Shown: positions 8,374 through 16,568 of the stretch, in pieces
Position numbering within the stretch: the first letter of the stretch is position 1
How the letters are laid out: every line of letters starts with the position of its first letter
Origin: Streptomyces phaeoluteigriseus
Lineage (GTDB): Bacteria > Actinomycetota > Actinomycetes > Streptomycetales > Streptomycetaceae
NCBI RefSeq assembly: GCF_001896135.2
Contig: NZ_MPOH02000019.1
Span: forward strand, 665,497-729,496
Direction: 5' to 3'
DNA: 64,000 bases
Program-made: the position numbers and the translations under genes
The notes under the pieces: generated by a model
The model's input: the letters and a program-made list of their open reading frames with translations, nothing else
What the model was told of the DNA's origin: nothing
The model's database searches: none

Positions 8374-9537
8374 TCAGAGCCGCATCGGCTGCGGGGACTC
8401 CCTGCGCGCCGGGTCCGGGGCGTCGTACTCGCGGATGATCTCGTAGCGCGTGTTGCGTTCGACCGGGCGGAAGCCGGCGTCCCGGATGAGGTCGAGGAGG
8501 TCTTCGCGGGTGAGCTTGTTCGGGGTGCCGTAGTTGTCGGCGTCGTGCGTGATCTTGTACTCGACGACCGAGCCGTCCATGTCGTCCGCGCCGTGCTGGA
8601 GGGCGAGCTGGGCGGTCTGGACGCCGTGCATGACCCAGAAGACCTTGACGTGCGGCACGTTGTCGAAGAGCAGGCGCGAGACCGCGAAGGTCTTGAGGGC
8701 CTCCGCGCCGGTCGCCATCTGCGTACGGGCCTGAAGGCGGTTGCGGACCTTGCCGTCCTTCATGTCCACGAAGTCGTGCTGGTAGCGGAGCGGGATGAAG
8801 ACCTGGAAGCCGCCGGTCTCGTCCTGGAGTTCGCGCAGCCGCAGGACGTGGTCCACGCGGTGGCGGGGCTCCTCGATGTGGCCGTACAGCATGGTGCTCG
8901 GGGTCTTGAGACCCTTCTCGTGCGCCAGGCGGTGGATCCGCGACCAGTCCTCCCAGTGCGTGCGGTGGTCCACGATGTGCCGGCGGACCTCCCAGTCGAA
9001 GATCTCCGCGCCGCCGCCGGTCAGCGACTCCAGGCCCGCGTCGATCAGCTCGTCCAGGATCTCCGACGCCGACAGACCCGAGATCGTCTCGAAGTGGTGG
9101 ATCTCCGTCGCCGTGAAGGCCTTCAGGGACACGTGCGGCAGGGCGGCCTTCAGCTCGCGCAGGGAGCGCGGGTAGTAGCGCCACGGCAGGTTCGGGTGCA
9201 GGCCGTTGACGATGTGCAGCTCGGTGAGGTTCTCCGACTCCATCGCCTTGGCGAGCTTGACGGCCTCCTCGATGCGCATCGTGTACGCGTCCTTCTCCCC
9301 CGGCTTGCGCTGGAAGGAGCAGTACGCGCAGGAGGCCGTGCACACGTTCGTCATGTTGAGGTGGCGGTTGACGTTGAAGTGGACGACGTCGCCGTTCTTC
9401 CGCGTCCGCACCTCGTGTGCGAGTCCGCCCAGCCAGGCCAGGTCGTCCGACTCGTACAGCGCGATGCCGTCCTCGCGGGTCAGCCGCTCACCGGCCCCGA
9501 CCTTCTGCTCCAGCTCGCGCTTGAGCCCGACGTCCAT
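8374..9537 (-). CDS. mqnE: aminofutalosine synthase MqnE (radical SAM)
   Basis: A 387-residue radical SAM enzyme of the futalosine route to menaquinone. It joins the adenosyl radical to 3-[(1-carboxyvinyl)oxy]benzoate, forming 6-amino-6-deoxyfutalosine. The [4Fe-4S] cluster motif CTASCAYC (CxxxCxxC) is at about residues 68-75, preceded by VVHFNVNRHLNMTNVC, which is typical of MqnE/MqnC. The ATG at 9537 follows AGAGG at good spacing; the frame extends upstream to 9681 without coding character. Later menaquinone genes lie at 10.2-13.5 kb, so the window holds a spread-out menaquinone region. By memory this is the S. coelicolor SCO4494 position. Confidence 0.95.
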   Translation of the reverse strand: MDVGLKRELEQKVGAGERLTREDGIALYESDDLAWLGGLAHEVRTRKNGDVVHFNVNRHLNMTNVCTASCAYCSFQRKPGEKDAYTMRIEEAVKLAKAMESENLTELHIVNGLHPNLPWRYYPRSLRELKAALPHVSLKAFTATEIHHFETISGLSASEILDELIDAGLESLTGGGAEIFDWEVRRHIVDHRTHWEDWSRIHRLAHEKGLKTPSTMLYGHIEEPRHRVDHVLRLRELQDETGGFQVFIPLRYQHDFVDMKDGKVRNRLQARTQMATGAEALKTFAVSRLLFDNVPHVKVFWVMHGVQTAQLALQHGADDMDGSVVEYKITHDADNYGTPNKLTREDLLDLIRDAGFRPVERNTRYEIIREYDAPDPARRESPQPMRL

Positions 9538-9641
9538 GCCGCTACCTCTTCCGTTTCGCCCTGAGACAGACTTCGTCAACCGTACGCCCCCGCCCTTCGG
9601 GCGGGTGGTGCCCCCGAACGGCGCCGCACGCGCCCGGCCGG

Positions 9642-10097
9642 TCAGACCTCTTCGGGAAGCTCCCCGACCCGGTTCTCCCACTTCGTCGAGAGCACGATCG
9701 TCGTACGCGTGCGGGACACGCCCTTCGTGCCGGACAGCCGGCGGATGATCTTCTCCAGTCCGTCGACGTCGTTCGCCCGGACCTTGAGCATGAACGAGTC
9801 GTCACCGGCGATGAACCAGCAGTCCTCGATCTCGCTGAGGTCCTTCATCCGCGCGGCCACGTCCTCGTGGTCGGCGGCGTCGGAGAGGGAGATGCCGATG
9901 AGGGCGGTGACGCCCAGGCCGAGCGAGGCGGCGTTCACCGTGGCCCGGTAGCCCGTGATGACGCCGGCCGCCTCCAACCGGTTGATGCGGTCGGTGACGC
10001 TGGGTCCCGACAGACCGACGAGGCGCCCCAGCTCCGCGTAGGAGGCCCGGCCGTTCTCCCTCAGGGCCTGGATGAGCTGCCTGTCCACCGCGTCCAT
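9642..10097 (-). CDS. Lrp/AsnC family transcriptional regulator
   Basis: A 151-residue regulator with an N-terminal winged helix-turn-helix (DRQLIQALRENGRASYAELG, LSGPSVTDRINRLEAAGVI) and a C-terminal RAM ligand-binding domain (TALIGISL, GDDSFMLKVRANDVDGLEKI). The family senses amino acids or other small ligands as octamers. It starts with ATG at 10097, is followed by mqnE and is preceded by the flavin prenyltransferase gene, all leftward. Whether it controls menaquinone genes is not shown by the sequence. Confidence 0.9.
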   Translation of the reverse strand: MDAVDRQLIQALRENGRASYAELGRLVGLSGPSVTDRINRLEAAGVITGYRATVNAASLGLGVTALIGISLSDAADHEDVAARMKDLSEIEDCWFIAGDDSFMLKVRANDVDGLEKIIRRLSGTKGVSRTRTTIVLSTKWENRVGELPEEV

Positions 10098-10191
10098 GCG
10101 ATCGAGCCTTCCGATGAAGAGGTCTGAGAGTTACTGAAAGTGGTGCTGGTGGTTACCGCTGCCCGCCACCGTCGCCGCTGTCCCTGGTCGC

Positions 10192-10848
10192 TCAGGCGGG
10201 GCGTGCGCCGCCGCCCAGTTCGCCCTTCCAGCGGCGGTAGAGGCCGTGCGCCACGCCCGCCGCGTCGAGGACCCGGCCGGCGACGAAGTCGACCAGGTCC
10301 TGGATGTGGGTGGCGCCCGCGTAGAAGGCCGGAGAGGCGGGTACGACGCTCGCGCCCGCGTCGTCCAGGGCGACGAGGTGCCGCAGGGTCTGCCCGCTCA
10401 GCGGGGTCTCCCGGACGGCGACGACGAGCGTGCGGCGCTCCTTGAGCGTCACGCTCGCCGCCCGCTGGAGGAGGTCCTTGGACAGCCCGAGCGCGACGCC
10501 CGCGACACAGGCCGTCGAGGCGGGCACGATCAGCATCCCCTTCGTGGCGTACGACCCCGACGACGGCCCCGCCGCCAGGTCACCGGCGGCCCAGTACCGC
10601 ACCGCGTCCGAGTCCACGTCGACGTCGAAGGTGTCCGGCTTCCCGTCGGCGCCCCGCGCGAGCCAGTTGCGCAGGTCGTCCCGCCAGTGCGCGTCCCGGA
10701 ACGAGATCCCCGTCTCGTCGAGCAGCGTGAGCCGCGAGGCCCGGCTGACGACCAGGTCCACGCTCTCGCCCCCGGCGAGCAGCGCGCGCAGCACGGCGGC
10801 GGCATAGGGCGTACCGGACGCCCCGGACACCCCCACGATCCAAGGCAC
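10192..10848 (-). CDS. UbiX-family flavin prenyltransferase (menaquinone pathway)
   Basis: A 218-residue flavoprotein that prenylates FMN to make the prenyl-FMN cofactor needed by UbiD-type decarboxylases. The N-terminal strand and glycine loop PWIVGVSGASGTPYAAAV is diagnostic, as are GMLIVPASTACVAGVALG and LKERRTLVVAVRETPLS. GTG at 10848 is preferred because GGAG lies 11 bases ahead; an upstream GTG (adding NAGEKQR) is possible. Its client is the UbiD protein encoded at 12083-13534. The prenyltransferase gene lies between, after a 332-bp spacer carrying an inverted repeat. Confidence 0.9.
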   Translation of the reverse strand: MPWIVGVSGASGTPYAAAVLRALLAGGESVDLVVSRASRLTLLDETGISFRDAHWRDDLRNWLARGADGKPDTFDVDVDSDAVRYWAAGDLAAGPSSGSYATKGMLIVPASTACVAGVALGLSKDLLQRAASVTLKERRTLVVAVRETPLSGQTLRHLVALDDAGASVVPASPAFYAGATHIQDLVDFVAGRVLDAAGVAHGLYRRWKGELGGGARPA

Positions 10849-10917
10849 GCGCTGCTTTTCTCCTGCGTTCACACCCTGAGCGTACCGGCGAACGGGGAGG
10901 TGGTCCGGACCGGACCA

Positions 10918-11181
10918 GGGCCTGTCCGGCGGAGCGGGCCGCAGGAGGGCAGCGGCGGCTCGTTCCGGCTGGTGAGCGGGGTCCGGTGGGTGCGGCCGCC
11001 AGGCGACGGAGGGCGTCGACGCGATCGGGGTCCCCCGCTCGCGTCGACGTCGGGAGCGGGGGAGTCGACGACCGACAACCGACAAGCGCAAACCGACGAC
11101 AGGCGGCAGGCGGCAGGCGGCGATGGCGCGGATGTGCGGTCGGAACCCGCGCGTCCGCGGCCTGACCCGCCGGACAGGCCC
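10918..11181. repeat. 264-bp segment bounded by perfect 15-bp inverted repeats (MITE-like)
   Basis: GGGCCTGTCCGGCGG at 10918-10932 and CCGCCGGACAGGCCC at 11167-11181 are exact reverse complements, enclosing 234 bases with no open gene. The right arm ends on the first base of the ubiA-like gene's stop codon. No clear target duplication is seen. Inside are a GTCGAC-rich hairpin (11032-11062) and three copies of a GGCGGCA motif near 11101-11119. The layout resembles a miniature inverted-repeat element. I recall similar GGGCCTGTCCG intergenic sequences in other Streptomyces, but cannot confirm this here. Confidence 0.55.
11032..11062. terminator. hairpin downstream of the prenyltransferase gene
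   Basis: CCCCCGCTC (11032-11040) pairs perfectly with GAGCGGGGG (11054-11062) across a 13-base loop that itself contains GTCGAC. It lies 120 bases past the leftward prenyltransferase gene. There is no T-run, so it may be a terminator or simply part of the surrounding repeat element. Confidence 0.35.
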
Positions 11182-12086
11182 TACACCGTGAGGCCGCGCA
11201 CCAGGAGGTCGATGAGCGCGCACACGAAGAGGCTGATGCCGATGAAGCCGTTCGTGGAGAAGAACGCCCTGTCCAGGCGGGACAGGTCGTGCGGCCGGAC
11301 GATGGTGTGCTCGTAGACGAACGCGCCCGCGACGACCAGCAGGCCCAGCCAGAAGAAGACACCCGCGTCCGTGGCGAGGGCGTACCAGACGAACAGGGCC
11401 GTGGTGACGGCGTGACAGGCTCGGGCGCCCCAGATCGCGGCCGGGATGCCGAAGCGGGCCGGGACCGACCTGACGCCGATCTCGCGGTCGGTGTCGACGT
11501 CCTGGCAGGCGTAGATCAGGTCGAAGCCGCCGATCCAGATGCCGACGGCCAGCCCCAGGATCACCGCGTCCCAGGACCACTCGCCGGTGATCGCCAGCCA
11601 GCCGCCGATCGGGCCCATCGCCTGGGCGATACCGAGGATGGCCTGCGGAAAGTTCGTGAAGCGTTTTCCGTAGGGGTAGACCACCATCGGGATCACGGCG
11701 ACCGGGGCCAGGACGAGGCAGAGCGGGTTGAGCAGGGCCGCCGAGCCGAGGAAGACCACGAGCGCGATGAGCGCGCCGGTCCAGGCGTGCTTCACCGACA
11801 TGGCGCCGGTGACGAGTTCGCGGTGGGCGGTGCGCGGGTTCCGCGCGTCGATCTCGCGGTCGATGATCCGGTTGACCGCCATGGCGAAGGTGCGCAGACC
11901 GACCATGCAGACGGTGACCAGCAGCAGCCGTCCCCAGTGGATGTTCCCGTCCAGCTCGAACATCGCGGTCAGCGCGGCGATGTAGGCGAAGGGCAGGGCG
12001 AAGACCGAGTGCTCGATCATCACCAGGCGCAGGAAGGCCTTCGTGCGTCCCGGCTGCTGCGGGAGCGCTGCGGATGCCGAACTCAC
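11181..12086 (-). CDS. mqnP: UbiA-family prenyltransferase MqnP
   Basis: A 301-residue integral membrane prenyltransferase with about eight hydrophobic helices. It attaches the polyprenyl chain to the naphthoquinoid acid made by the futalosine pathway. The two Asp-rich Mg-diphosphate motifs are NRIIDREIDARNP (about residues 70-82) and YACQDVDTDREIG (about 191-203). The GTG start at 12086 overlaps the stop of the UbiD gene as GTGA, so the two are translationally coupled. This supports joint action with the decarboxylase rather than a ubiquinone or haem O role. Confidence 0.9.
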   Translation of the reverse strand: MSSASAALPQQPGRTKAFLRLVMIEHSVFALPFAYIAALTAMFELDGNIHWGRLLLVTVCMVGLRTFAMAVNRIIDREIDARNPRTAHRELVTGAMSVKHAWTGALIALVVFLGSAALLNPLCLVLAPVAVIPMVVYPYGKRFTNFPQAILGIAQAMGPIGGWLAITGEWSWDAVILGLAVGIWIGGFDLIYACQDVDTDREIGVRSVPARFGIPAAIWGARACHAVTTALFVWYALATDAGVFFWLGLLVVAGAFVYEHTIVRPHDLSRLDRAFFSTNGFIGISLFVCALIDLLVRGLTV

Positions 12087-13534
12087 AGTCCGTACTCCTT
12101 CCACCGGCGGTCGACCGTCGCCGCCGTCTCCGGGTCCGAGAGGACCATGTCCGGCCAGCCGCCGTCGCGGGTGTAGCCCTCCTCGGGCCACTTCCTCGTC
12201 GCGTCGATGCCCGCCTTGCCGCCCCAGAACTGCTGGTAGGAGGCGTGGTCGAGGTGGTCGACGGGGCCCTCGACGATCGACAGGTCACGGGCGTAGTCGG
12301 TGTTGCCCAGCGCCCGCCAGGCGACCTCGTGCAGGTCGTGGACGTCGCAGTCGGAGTCGACGACCACGATCAGCTTGGTCAGGGACATCATGTGGGCGCC
12401 CCACACCGCGTGCATGACCTTCTGCGCGTGCTTGGGGTACTTCTTGTCGATCGAGACGATCGCGCAGTTGTGGAAGCCGCCGGCCTCGGGCAGGTGGTAG
12501 TCCACGATGTCCGGGACGATGATCTTGAGGAGCGGGAGGAAGAACCGCTCCGTCGCGCGGCCGAGCGGGCCGTCCTCGGTCGGCGGGCGGCCCACCACGA
12601 TCGACTGGAGCAGCGGACGCTTCCGCATCGTCACGCAGTCGATCGTCAGCGCCGGGAACGGTTCCTGCGGCGTGTAGAAACCGGTGTGGTCGCCGAACGG
12701 CCCCTCCGGGAGCATCTCGCCCGGCTCCAGCCAGCCCTCCAGCACGACCTCCGCCTGCGCCGGCACCTGGAGCGGGACCGTCTTGCAGTCGACCATCTCG
12801 ATCCGCTTGCCCGCGAGGAACCCGGCGAAGAGGTACTCGTCGATGTCGCCGGGCAGCGGGGCGGTGGAGGCGTACGTGACGGCCGGCGGGCAGCCGAAGG
12901 CGATCGCGACCGGCAGTCGCTCGCCCCGGCGCGCCGCGACCTGGTAGTGGTTGCGGCTGTCCTTGTGGATCTGCCAGTGCATGCCGATCGTGCGCTTGTC
13001 GTGGCGCTGGAGGCGGTAGAGGCCGAGGTTGCGGACCCCGTTCTCCGGGTCCCTGGTGTGGGTCAGGCCCAGGTTGAAGAACGACCCGCCGTCCTGCGGC
13101 CAGGTGAACAGGGCCGGCAGCCGGTCCAGGTCCACCTCGTCACCGCGCAGGACGACCTCCTGCACGGGACCGTCCTTCACCTTCTTCGGCGGGACGTGCG
13201 TCATCGCGCCCAGTTTGCCGAACGCCTCGCGGACCCCGACGAACCCGTGCGGCAGCTCCGGCTTCAGCAGCGCGCCGATCCGCTCCGAGATCTCCGCGTA
13301 CGACTTCAGCCCGAGGGCCTTCAGCAGGCGGCGGTCGGTGCCGAACACGTTCATCGCGAGGGGCATCGCCGAGCCCTTCACGTTCTCGAAGAGGAGCGCG
13401 GGGCCGCCGGACTTCTGGACCCGGTCGACGATCTCCCCGACCTCCAGATACGGGTCGACCTCGGCCTTGATGCGCTTGAGGTCGCCCTCGCGCTCCAGGG
13501 ACCTGAGCAGGGAGCGAAGATCGTCGTAAGCCAT
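12083..13534 (-). CDS. UbiD-family prenyl-FMN-dependent decarboxylase, menaquinone pathway
   Basis: A 483-residue UbiD decarboxylase expected to remove the carboxyl group from the dihydroxynaphthoate-type intermediate in menaquinone synthesis. It begins MAYDDLRSLLRSLEREGDLKRI. Conserved segments include GMHWQIHKDSRNH, EGPFGDHTGFYTPQEPFP (cofactor and metal region, with the catalytic Glu-Arg-Glu network) and LTKLIVVVDSDCDVHD. It needs prenyl-FMN from the UbiX protein encoded nearby. GATACT lies 7 bases before the ATG, hinting at a leaderless transcript. It is divergent from the PLDc_N gene. Confidence 0.92.
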   Translation of the reverse strand: MAYDDLRSLLRSLEREGDLKRIKAEVDPYLEVGEIVDRVQKSGGPALLFENVKGSAMPLAMNVFGTDRRLLKALGLKSYAEISERIGALLKPELPHGFVGVREAFGKLGAMTHVPPKKVKDGPVQEVVLRGDEVDLDRLPALFTWPQDGGSFFNLGLTHTRDPENGVRNLGLYRLQRHDKRTIGMHWQIHKDSRNHYQVAARRGERLPVAIAFGCPPAVTYASTAPLPGDIDEYLFAGFLAGKRIEMVDCKTVPLQVPAQAEVVLEGWLEPGEMLPEGPFGDHTGFYTPQEPFPALTIDCVTMRKRPLLQSIVVGRPPTEDGPLGRATERFFLPLLKIIVPDIVDYHLPEAGGFHNCAIVSIDKKYPKHAQKVMHAVWGAHMMSLTKLIVVVDSDCDVHDLHEVAWRALGNTDYARDLSIVEGPVDHLDHASYQQFWGGKAGIDATRKWPEEGYTRDGGWPDMVLSDPETAATVDRRWKEYGL

Positions 13535-13622
13535 GCGGTCAAGTATCCCCGAGGGGCTACCCTGACCCCGTACCTGGGGCCCGTACTCGCGGCCCCACCG
13601 CCCTCTGCGCTGGAGAGACCCC

Positions 13623-13961
13623 ATGCTGCGGGTACTGATGTTCCTGGTACCGCTGGCGCTGAGCGTCTACGCGTTCATCGACTGCATCAGCACGAAGGAC
13701 GACGACATCCGGCACATGCCGAAGCCGCTGTGGGCGATCCTCGTCCTGCTGTTCCCGCTCGTCGGCTCGCTCTCGTGGCTCGTCGCGGGCAAGAAGCGCA
13801 GCCCTGCCGCCGACGGCTGGGCCGGCGTCCGCGAGGGCCGCGCGCAGCAGCGACAGTGGATCGCCCCGGACGACAACCCCGACTTCCTGAAGTCGCTGGA
13901 CGACGACGAGAAGAACGACGAGAAGGGCAACGACGGGAAGGGCAAGGGGGACGAGAGCTGA
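13623..13961 (+). CDS. PLDc_N (phospholipase D-nuclease N-terminal-like) membrane protein
   Basis: A 112-residue protein with two transmembrane helices (VLMFLVPLALSVYAFIDCI; LWAILVLLFPLVGSLSWLVAG), matching the PLDc_N domain that occurs alone in many actinobacterial membrane proteins. The C-terminal third is disordered and highly charged, ending in a Lys/Asp/Gly-rich tail (DDDEKNDEKGNDGKGKGDES). No catalytic phospholipase motif is present. The ATG at 13623 follows GGAGAG at proper spacing. Function unknown. Confidence 0.85.
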   Translation: MLRVLMFLVPLALSVYAFIDCISTKDDDIRHMPKPLWAILVLLFPLVGSLSWLVAGKKRSPAADGWAGVREGRAQQRQWIAPDDNPDFLKSLDDDEKNDEKGNDGKGKGDES

Positions 13962-13987
13962 CGGGAGCCGACGAGCGCCGACGAGGC

Positions 13988-14293
13988 TCAGGGGGCGCTC
14001 GCGCCCTCAGCCGCCGTCCTCCCCGTCCGGCTCCCACGGCTCCCGCGGCTGCCCCGGCCTCCGGGTTCCCGCGGTTCGAAGGCCACGGCCTCCCGCCGGA
14101 CCAGGTCCGTCTCGTCCATGACGGCCTCCGGCGACCGGCCGGAGCCGTGCGTCTCACGCTCGGCGCGACCGCCGCCCAGTCCCGGCCGCCGGTCCTCTTC
14201 CCCGTCCGACCGAGCCCTCTCCCGCACCGCCTGAGAACGCCCCCGGGACCGTGCGCGATCGCCCCGCCACCCGTGGTGCGCCCGCGGAAACAC
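13988..14293 (-). CDS. possible small Arg-rich hypothetical protein
   Basis: A 101-residue minus-strand frame in the 382-bp gap between the PLDc_N and MerR genes. GC3 is high throughout, as in real genes, but the product is low in complexity (GSRGSRTGRTAAEGASAP at the end) and matches no family I know. It starts with GTG without a clear ribosome site; an internal ATG (MDETDLVRREAVAFEP) is an alternative. The rest of the gap shows only promoter-sized sequence upstream of the MerR gene. Confidence 0.25.
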   Translation of the reverse strand: MFPRAHHGWRGDRARSRGRSQAVRERARSDGEEDRRPGLGGGRAERETHGSGRSPEAVMDETDLVRREAVAFEPREPGGRGSRGSRGSRTGRTAAEGASAP

Positions 14294-14343
14294 CGCCGGT
14301 ACGAGCGCCTCACGAGCGCCCGCTACCGTGGTGCCCGATCACC

Positions 14344-15093
14344 ATGACGACACCCCGCACCCATGACACCGACGGTCGCGGCGGCCGCCTGCGCACCGTC
14401 GACCTGGCCCGCCTCGCCGGACTGTCGACCCAGCAGATCCGCAACTACGAGGAGGCGGGTGTGCTGCCCCCGGCCGGGCGCACCGAGTCCGGCTACCGCA
14501 CCTTCGGGGACGTACACCGGCGGGCCCTGCTGACGTACCGGGCCCTGCTCGCCGGATACGGCCCGCTGCGGGCCACCCGGATCATGCGGACCGTGCACGC
14601 CGGTGACGTGCCGGGCGCGCTCGCCCTCGTCGACGCGGCGCACGCCGCGCTGCACGAGGAACGGGCGGCGCTGCGGGCCACCGGCGAGGCCCTGGAAACC
14701 CTCGCCGAGGACATCCCGGAACACCGCGAGCGGCCCGGTCTGCGCATCGGAGAGGTCGCCGCCCTGCTCGGCGTACGCCCGTCGGCGCTACGGGTGTGGG
14801 AGGCGGCCGCCCTCCTCACCCCGCCCCGCGAACACCCCACCGGCTACCGGCTGTACGGCCCCGCCGAGCTACGGGACGCCCGCGTGATCCACAGCCTGCG
14901 CCGCGGCCACTACCTCCTGGACCAGATCCGCCCCGTCCTGGAGGACCTGCGCCGGGAGGGCGGCACCAGGGCCCTGCGCAGGGCCCTGACGGCGCGGGCG
15001 GAGTCCCTGACCACCCGCAGCCAGGCCATGCTGGCGGCCGCGGGGGCGTTGTCGGCGTACCTCGCCGACGGGCTCGGCTCAGCGAAGGCGTGA
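14344..15093 (+). CDS. MerR-family regulator with two MerR DNA-binding domains
   Basis: A 249-residue regulator unusual in holding two MerR winged-helix domains. The first is LRTVDLARLAGLSTQQIRNY with GYRTFGDVHRRAL (about residues 16-66). The second is RIGEVAALLGVRPSALRVWE with GYRLYGPAELRDARVI (about 133-185). The linker is helical, and the C-terminus ends in a short helix rich in Ala and Arg. No cysteine metal-binding loop is visible, so the effector is likely organic. The two domains could bind as a pseudo-dimer. The ATG at 14344 lacks a Shine-Dalgarno. The 3' end overlaps the convergent phosphotransferase gene by 15 bases. Confidence 0.85.
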   Translation: MTTPRTHDTDGRGGRLRTVDLARLAGLSTQQIRNYEEAGVLPPAGRTESGYRTFGDVHRRALLTYRALLAGYGPLRATRIMRTVHAGDVPGALALVDAAHAALHEERAALRATGEALETLAEDIPEHRERPGLRIGEVAALLGVRPSALRVWEAAALLTPPREHPTGYRLYGPAELRDARVIHSLRRGHYLLDQIRPVLEDLRREGGTRALRRALTARAESLTTRSQAMLAAAGALSAYLADGLGSAKA

Positions 15094-15867
15094 GGACGCC
15101 AGGATCGACAGCAGGTGCGCCGGGACCATCACCCACGTGATGACGGCGATCGCGCCCAGCGCCCAACGCGTCGGCTCCACCCCGCCGCTCATCGCGTCCG
15201 CCACCGCCACGACCAGCAGCACCAGTGAGGCCTCGATGCCGTTGGTGACCCGGTGGATTTTGAAGGCCGCCGCGAGCCGCCGTACCGAGGCGACCCCCTG
15301 CGACCGCGGCCGGGTCGCCTCGTCGTCGGCCACGGCCAGCCCCCGCCGAGCGCGGGCGACGTCCACCAGGTCGGTGGAGGCCTTCAGCAGGACGACGCCG
15401 AGCGCGGTCGCGAGGCCGAGCGAGACCCAGCCGTTGAACCCCGCCCAGCCACCGACGATCCCGGACTCGGCGGCCCGGAAACCGAAGCCGATCATCAGCG
15501 CCGCGTCGGCCAGGTAGGCGCCGAGGCGGTCGACGTAGATGCCGGTCGCGCTGTTCTGGCCCTTCCAGCGGGCGACTTCGCCGTCGACGCAGTCGAAGAG
15601 GAGGAACAACTGCATGAGCAGGGCGGCGAGGACGGCGCCGGTCAGCCCCGGGATCAGCAGCGCGGCACCCGACAGCACGCCGCACACGACCATCGTCCAG
15701 GTGAGCTGGTCGGGGGTGACCGGGGTGCGCACCAGCTGACGGGTGAGGCGCAGCGAGACGCGGCGCATGTAGAGGCGGCCGGCCCAGTGCTCTCCGTTGC
15801 GGCTCGCCAGCTTGGCCTGCGGCTGGCAGACCTCCCGCAGCTCCTCCAGAACGGGAGCAGCAACCAT
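15079..15867 (-). CDS. CDP-alcohol phosphatidyltransferase family membrane protein
   Basis: A 262-residue integral membrane enzyme moving a phosphatidyl or similar group from a CDP-alcohol donor to an acceptor alcohol. The family signature DGx2ARx8Gx3Dx3D is complete in DGEVARWKGQNSATGIYVDR and the following LGAYLAD. About six hydrophobic helices follow, ending in LLSILASSRLR. Start: ATG at 15867 after AAGGAAAGG. The acceptor is not predictable; inositol phosphate and similar alcohols are used by actinobacterial relatives. Confidence 0.88.
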   Translation of the reverse strand: MVAAPVLEELREVCQPQAKLASRNGEHWAGRLYMRRVSLRLTRQLVRTPVTPDQLTWTMVVCGVLSGAALLIPGLTGAVLAALLMQLFLLFDCVDGEVARWKGQNSATGIYVDRLGAYLADAALMIGFGFRAAESGIVGGWAGFNGWVSLGLATALGVVLLKASTDLVDVARARRGLAVADDEATRPRSQGVASVRRLAAAFKIHRVTNGIEASLVLLVVAVADAMSGGVEPTRWALGAIAVITWVMVPAHLLSILASSRLR

Positions 15868-16078
15868 GACCTTTCCTTCCACCGGGGGCTCAACTGCCGC
15901 GCCTGCGGCGGTGATCGGCACAGGCTACTCGACCTCCCGCCGGACGTTTTCCCGGGGATTCCGACACGGTCCGCCGCACCGGCCCCACCGACCACCACAC
16001 CGGCCGGCCTGCCGAGCGAGCCCGCTCGGCAGGCCCGTCACCGGGGACTTCCTCCCGACTCTCGGCCACAGTGAGGAC

Positions 16079-16537
16079 ATGGAACTTCTGGATCGGGCGA
16101 CGGCGTGGAGCTGGCTCGGCAGCGCCGTCGAGGAGGCACGGGCCGGGCTCGCCGAGGGTGGTGTTCCGATCGGTGCCGCGCTCTACGGCGCCGACGGAAC
16201 GCTTCTCGGCCGGGGGCACAACCGGCGCGTGCAGGACGACGACCCCTCGACGCACGCGGAGACGGCGGCGTTCCGGGCGGCGGGACGGCAGCGGACGTAC
16301 CGCGGGACGACGATGGTCACGACGCTCTCGCCGTGCTGGTACTGCTCCGGGCTGGTCCGTCAGTTCGGCATCTCGCGTGTCGTGATCGGGGAGGCGGTCA
16401 CCTTCCGGGGCGGCCACGACTGGCTCGCCGCACACGGCGTGGAGATCGTGCTCCTGGACGACCCCGCGTGCGTCGCGATGATGCGCGACTTCATCGGGAA
16501 GAACCCGGCTCTGTGGAACGAGGACATCGGCGAGTGA
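16079..16537 (+). CDS. cytosine deaminase-like zinc deaminase (fungal type)
   Basis: A 152-residue CDA-fold deaminase. Zinc ligands are in THAETAAF (HxE) and SPCWYCSGLV (PCxxC). The C-terminus (FIGKNPALWNEDIGE) matches my recollection of the yeast cytosine deaminase end (WFEDIGE), as do VVIGEAVTFRGGHDWL and the VEIVLLDDPACVAMM segment. That suggests cytosine to uracil deamination rather than tRNA or guanine deamination. Bacteria usually use the unrelated amidohydrolase CodA, so a fungal-type enzyme is noteworthy though not unique in Streptomyces. The ATG at 16079 follows GTGAGGAC. Confidence 0.82.
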   Translation: MELLDRATAWSWLGSAVEEARAGLAEGGVPIGAALYGADGTLLGRGHNRRVQDDDPSTHAETAAFRAAGRQRTYRGTTMVTTLSPCWYCSGLVRQFGISRVVIGEAVTFRGGHDWLAAHGVEIVLLDDPACVAMMRDFIGKNPALWNEDIGE

Positions 16538-16568
16538 CGCCGCCCTGCGGTACCACGCCCAGGTTGGC

